Below, one piece after another: positions 6,087 to 8,378 of a stretch of DNA of 8,378 nucleotides. The number at the start of each line of letters is the position of its first letter. Within the stretch, counting starts at the first letter, position 1. Source of the stretch: DATEEW01 sp035273665 (GTDB taxonomy: Bacteria; Pseudomonadota; Gammaproteobacteria; Burkholderiales; SG8-39). The stretch covers positions 1 through 8,378 of the forward strand of contig DATEOW010000056.1 in the NCBI GenBank assembly GCA_035273665.1, in the 5' to 3' direction. The position numbers and the translations under genes are program-made. The notes beneath the pieces are model-generated. The model searched no databases. It worked only from the letters and a program-made list of their open reading frames with translations, and had not been told where the DNA came from.

Positions 6087-6932
6087 TCACCCGGTAAGGC
6101 GATCGGTCGGCAAGCTTTCCTTCGTCGACAAGGTTTTCAGGCGCTTGAGGCGCGTGTAATACGGTTTGAAGTCCGGCGCCGTGTCGCGCAACAAGTGTTC
6201 GAAACTGTCGATGACAAAATAAAGATCCTGGAACGCGTCAATCCGATAATCGGTTCGCATGACGCGCAAGGGATCGAACGCGAGCCGGCGCGGGATATCG
6301 CTGTCGATGCAATGAGGCAGCTCTCCAGCCGATGAAAGCAGACCTGCGCCATACGCGCGCAAACCTTTGGGCGTGCGCACGAGACCGAATTCGATCGTGT
6401 ACCAGTACAGCCGCGCGAGATAGGGTAGAGCGTTTAGCTTGAGCGCTTTCAAACCGCCCTCTCCGTAGGCCTGCAAATGATCTGCGTAAACCGGATCGAA
6501 TAGCAGCGGCACATGGCCGAAGAAATCATGGAAAACATCCGGCTCGGCGATGTAATCGAATTCCTCGGGTTTGCGCAGCCACACGGTCACCGGAAAGCGG
6601 CGCGCGGCGAGATGTTCGAAGAATTCCTTGTCCGGAATGAGTCCGGGCACCGCTACGATCTGCCAGCCGGTCGCGGCATCCAGTTTTGCGCTCACCTTGT
6701 CGAAATGCGGAATACCGGCGCTGGGATCCAGCATCGCAAGGGCCTCGATATATTCCGGGCAGGCATAGCGAAGGACCAGTTGCGTCTGGCGTAGGTACAG
6801 CGCGCGCCATAGTGTGTGTTCGTTTTCGGAGTAGCGTTCCCAGTTTTGCGCGACGGAATAATCGGCGGCAGCATGCCGGTAGTCGCCGCGCAAGCCGGCT
6901 TTGGGAGCCTGATAAGAAGCGCGTGCCGCCAT
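6087..6932 (-). CDS. phhA: Phenylalanine 4-monooxygenase (bacterial, single-domain)
   Basis: Hydroxylates L-phenylalanine to L-tyrosine with oxygen and a tetrahydropterin cofactor, in the cytosol; the first step of phenylalanine breakdown. The 281-residue product is the catalytic domain only, as in bacterial enzymes such as that of Chromobacterium violaceum, without the regulatory ACT domain of animal hydroxylases. The iron site is complete: H135 and H140 in FHDFFGH (134-140) and E181 in WYTIEFG (177-183). Other typical segments are the N-terminal DYSVAQNWERYSENEHTLW (24-42), PVTVWLRKPEE (114-124) and RTDYRIDAFQDLYFVIDSF (226-244). The start is ATG 6932; no strong ribosome binding site precedes it. 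The pterin-recycling gene phhB, often adjacent elsewhere, is not in the window. The gene lies 93 bases downstream of the ChaC-like gene on the same strand. Confidence 0.96.
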   Translation of the reverse strand: MAARASYQAPKAGLRGDYRHAAADYSVAQNWERYSENEHTLWRALYLRQTQLVLRYACPEYIEALAMLDPSAGIPHFDKVSAKLDAATGWQIVAVPGLIPDKEFFEHLAARRFPVTVWLRKPEEFDYIAEPDVFHDFFGHVPLLFDPVYADHLQAYGEGGLKALKLNALPYLARLYWYTIEFGLVRTPKGLRAYGAGLLSSAGELPHCIDSDIPRRLAFDPLRVMRTDYRIDAFQDLYFVIDSFEHLLRDTAPDFKPYYTRLKRLKTLSTKESLPTDRLTG

Positions 6933-7025
6933 TGCCGGGCCTATCGTCTCTAGGAATGCTTTAGCTTAGGCATACCCGGGGCCTTTTGCCGGGCGTCTTT
7001 TCGATAGAAGCGGGTATTTGTCCGC

Positions 7026-7784
7026 TCAGGTATGAAGCGCCGCGCGTGGTGTCTGCGGTTCTTCTTCGCCTTGGCGTGCGCGGACGAGTGCGTCCAGTTG
7101 CAGCAATTGCGCATCGCGGATGCCGTTCGCTGCCAGGCCGTCGACTGTCAGCCGGAGGTAATCGAGCGCAGAACCGAGTTTCCCCTTGGCTTGACACAGA
7201 ATTTCCACCAGTCGATCGCTGGGAATACGGCCGGCGTAGCCCGAGCGGTCGCGATTTACGACGAAGGCCAATGCCCGGAAACTCTGGTTACCCCGCGTGG
7301 CGTGTACCCAACGGGGCGTATACGAGCCCAGTAGCATTTCCCGACGCCAAAGAAGCCGAAGCTCTTTTTCGGCGATGGCCGCGGGAATGCGATACACAAC
7401 ACCCGTGCAGCGCCCACCCCGATCGAGCCCTAAAACAACTCCCGGTGACTGCGGTGTTCCCCGGTTGATCCGGGACCATAAGCACATGCTTCGGTGAAAG
7501 CCATGCACCGTCGCGACGTGGCGGCTTTCGTATTCGAAAACGGGATTCCATACCAGCGAACCGTAGGCAAATAGCCAGACGTCCCCCCCGTTTCGCTCAG
7601 GCGAATCGAGCACTTCGCGTAAGGTGGATTCGAGCTCTTCTTCGCTGAGCAGATGTGAGTTCAGGCATTCATCGAGCCCCTGGCGCAGGACGTTTTTTTC
7701 AAGATCGGCACGGCACAAAAACGGGGGCGCAACGGGCTGACTGGCCGGTTGAGTCGAGGACGAAGGATGAGACTTGCTTGACAA
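7026..7784 (-). CDS. chaC: ChaC-type glutathione-specific gamma-glutamylcyclotransferase
   Basis: Predicted to cleave glutathione into 5-oxoproline and Cys-Gly in the cytosol. The family signature FAYGSLVWNP (72-81) forms the loop that holds the gamma-glutamyl group, and the catalytic glutamate is expected at E149 in LLWRREM (144-150). Further ChaC-like stretches are CLWSRINRGTPQSPGVVLGL (101-120) and GYAGRIPSD (182-190). The 252-residue length is slightly above the usual size of about 230. The first 20 residues are Ser/Pro/Gln-rich and not conserved in appearance. The frame has no ATG before residue 100. The earliest start is TTG 7784 (an in-frame stop lies 12 codons upstream) and a second TTG is at residue 23; neither has a Shine-Dalgarno motif, so the true N-terminus is uncertain. 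The function is well supported by motifs, not by context. Confidence 0.92.
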   Translation of the reverse strand: MSSKSHPSSSTQPASQPVAPPFLCRADLEKNVLRQGLDECLNSHLLSEEELESTLREVLDSPERNGGDVWLFAYGSLVWNPVFEYESRHVATVHGFHRSMCLWSRINRGTPQSPGVVLGLDRGGRCTGVVYRIPAAIAEKELRLLWRREMLLGSYTPRWVHATRGNQSFRALAFVVNRDRSGYAGRIPSDRLVEILCQAKGKLGSALDYLRLTVDGLAANGIRDAQLLQLDALVRARQGEEEPQTPRAALHT

Positions 7785-8290
7785 GGTCTGGCGCCGATTC
7801 GGATATGCAAGACCAGATTACCTAGCCCAGAGCAACGCTTCAAGCGTCCCTCACTGCATTCTGTGCGCGACTACCGGGGCTGGTCACTCACCTTTCCGGG
7901 GCGCGCGGACAGTTATTCCGGGCGCGGACAGTTATCTCACCGTTGGTCCCCCTGGGGAAAGTTCGAGAGGGGCTGAATGAACTGGTGGGAGTAAAAGGAC
8001 CGATTTCCCGCTTGTTAGGCTCCTATTTGCTGTAGATGGGCGCATTTTCGCTGCATGATCAAAGAAGATTCAGGGCGCCTTTGCAAGAATAGGACGAGCA
8101 ACCAGAGGTTGAGCGAATTTGCTCGACATTAGGGATTGCCGAAGGCATTGCCCGGGATTCGCGGTTGCTAAATCGGGCAGCGGTTACGGCTCCACGCCGG
8201 TCGAAAGCCGGCATCACGCGGACTCACTCTATGCTTTGAGATCAAGAGCGAATGCGTTCAGCCGAGGCATGAAATTCGCTCTGCAGCGGT
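7785..8290. other. Roughly 500-base stretch without a recognisable gene
   Basis: Neither strand holds a convincing gene here. The open frames (for example 7774-7980 and 8119-8307 on the plus strand) are short, lack ribosome binding sites and give compositionally odd peptides. Contents seen are the imperfect tandem repeat at 7894-7934, a small hairpin (GCCGG 8196-8200 with CCGGC 8208-8212), and three copies of GAGCGAAT-like sequence (from 8111, around 8246, and inverted at 8272-8281). It must contain the control region of the ChaC-like gene near its left end. The size and texture fit decayed mobile-element or gene debris next to a tRNA gene. Confidence 0.5.
7894..7934 (+). repeat. Two-copy tandem repeat, core GCGCGGACAGTTAT
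   Basis: Copy 1 (7894-7915, 22 bases) and copy 2 (7916-7934, 19 bases) both read TTCCGG...GCGCGGACAGTTA; copy 1 has three extra bases in its GC-rich middle. The identical core of 14 bases, GCGCGGACAGTTAT, sits at 7903-7916 and 7922-7935. The repeat lies in non-coding sequence between the ChaC-like gene and the tRNA. Short direct repeats of this kind occur inside the ends of IS21-like elements, but no transposase is present, so that origin is only a guess. Confidence 0.7.
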
Positions 8291-8319
8291 TTGACACCCC
8301 TATATAAACCCCTCATAAT
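8291..8319 (+). promoter_or_regulatory. Sigma-70 promoter of tRNA-Tyr
   Basis: A perfect -35 box TTGACA (8291-8296) and a near-consensus -10 box CATAAT (8314-8319) are separated by the optimal 17 bases. The bases after the -10 box (CGCGCG, 8320-8325) form a GC-rich discriminator, as is typical of stable-RNA promoters under growth-rate or stringent control. Transcription should start around 8326, giving a leader of about 8 bases before the tRNA. Confidence 0.85.
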
Positions 8320-8333
8320 CGCGCGTTTCGTTC

Positions 8334-8378
8334 GGAGGGGTTCCCGAGCGGTCAAAGGGATCAGACTGTAAATCTGAC
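8334..8378 (+). tRNA. tRNA-Tyr (GTA), 3' part cut off by the window edge
   Basis: The sequence from GGAGGGG (acceptor strand, 8334-8340) through TTCCCGAGCGG (D-arm region) to the anticodon arm CAGACTGTAAATCTG matches proteobacterial tRNA-Tyr; E. coli tRNA-Tyr differs at only a few positions in this part. The anticodon GTA is at 8368-8370, flanked by the 5-base anticodon stem CAGAC/... as expected. The window ends at the start of the long variable arm, so the T-arm and 3' end are not seen. In many beta- and gammaproteobacteria this gene heads a cluster with tRNA-Gly, tRNA-Thr and tuf; that is a prediction for the sequence to the right. Confidence 0.95.

Noticed and set aside
6975..6993. Hairpin CCCGG/CCGGG between chaC and phhA as a terminator.
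   Set aside because: The T-rich run follows it only on the plus strand, where no gene ends. On the minus strand, where chaC ends, no T tract follows, and the stem is just 5 base pairs.
8196..8212. GCCGG/CCGGC hairpin upstream of the tRNA as a terminator.
   Set aside because: The stem is only 5 base pairs, with no T tract on either side and no gene ending nearby.
8111..8281. Ten-base inverted repeat GAGCGAATTT (8111-8120) and its complement (8272-8281).
   Set aside because: The arms are too short and too far apart (about 150 bases) to be told from chance, with no matching structure between them.

Overview
The window looks like the chromosome of a moderately GC-rich proteobacterium, most likely a betaproteobacterium or a close gammaproteobacterial relative. 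This rests on the close match of the fatty acyl-CoA ligase to E. coli FadD, the bacterial-type phenylalanine hydroxylase, the proteobacterial tRNA-Tyr, and the AGGAG-type ribosome binding sites. No phage, CRISPR array or intact insertion sequence is visible.

Layout: positions 1-39 are the last codons of an unidentified plus-strand gene. fadD (93-1766, +) follows. It meets, tail to tail with overlapping stop codons, a four-gene minus-strand operon (4128 down to 1763). In transcription order the operon encodes a small secreted DUF2282 precursor peptide with four cysteines (bufA), a DUF692/MNIO iron enzyme (bufB), a DUF2063 partner protein (bufC) and a DoxX-family membrane protein. This is the gene order of the recently described bufferin (Hvf-like) systems, which make post-translationally modified, copper-binding peptides for the periplasm. 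A MATE efflux transporter (about 4265-5680, +) is read divergently from the operon. A small secreted two-cysteine protein of unknown function (5730-6086, +) comes next and abuts, stop codon to stop codon, phenylalanine 4-monooxygenase phhA (6087-6932, -). Upstream of phhA on the same strand is a ChaC-type gamma-glutamylcyclotransferase (7026-7784, -). A roughly 500-base stretch without a credible gene follows; it carries a short imperfect tandem repeat. The window ends in a tRNA-Tyr gene, cut by the window edge, with a near-consensus sigma-70 promoter.

The most interesting part is the buf operon. All four genes are packed with a 2-base gap or overlaps, and only the first has a strong ribosome binding site, so translation is probably coupled. 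The precursor gene ends in a perfectly phased A AAA AAA heptamer directly before its stop codon. A -1 slip there would run into the reading frame of the modifying enzyme. This may be accidental but can be tested. The remaining genes are housekeeping or metabolic and show no clear functional link to the operon; the MATE transporter shares only the divergent control region.
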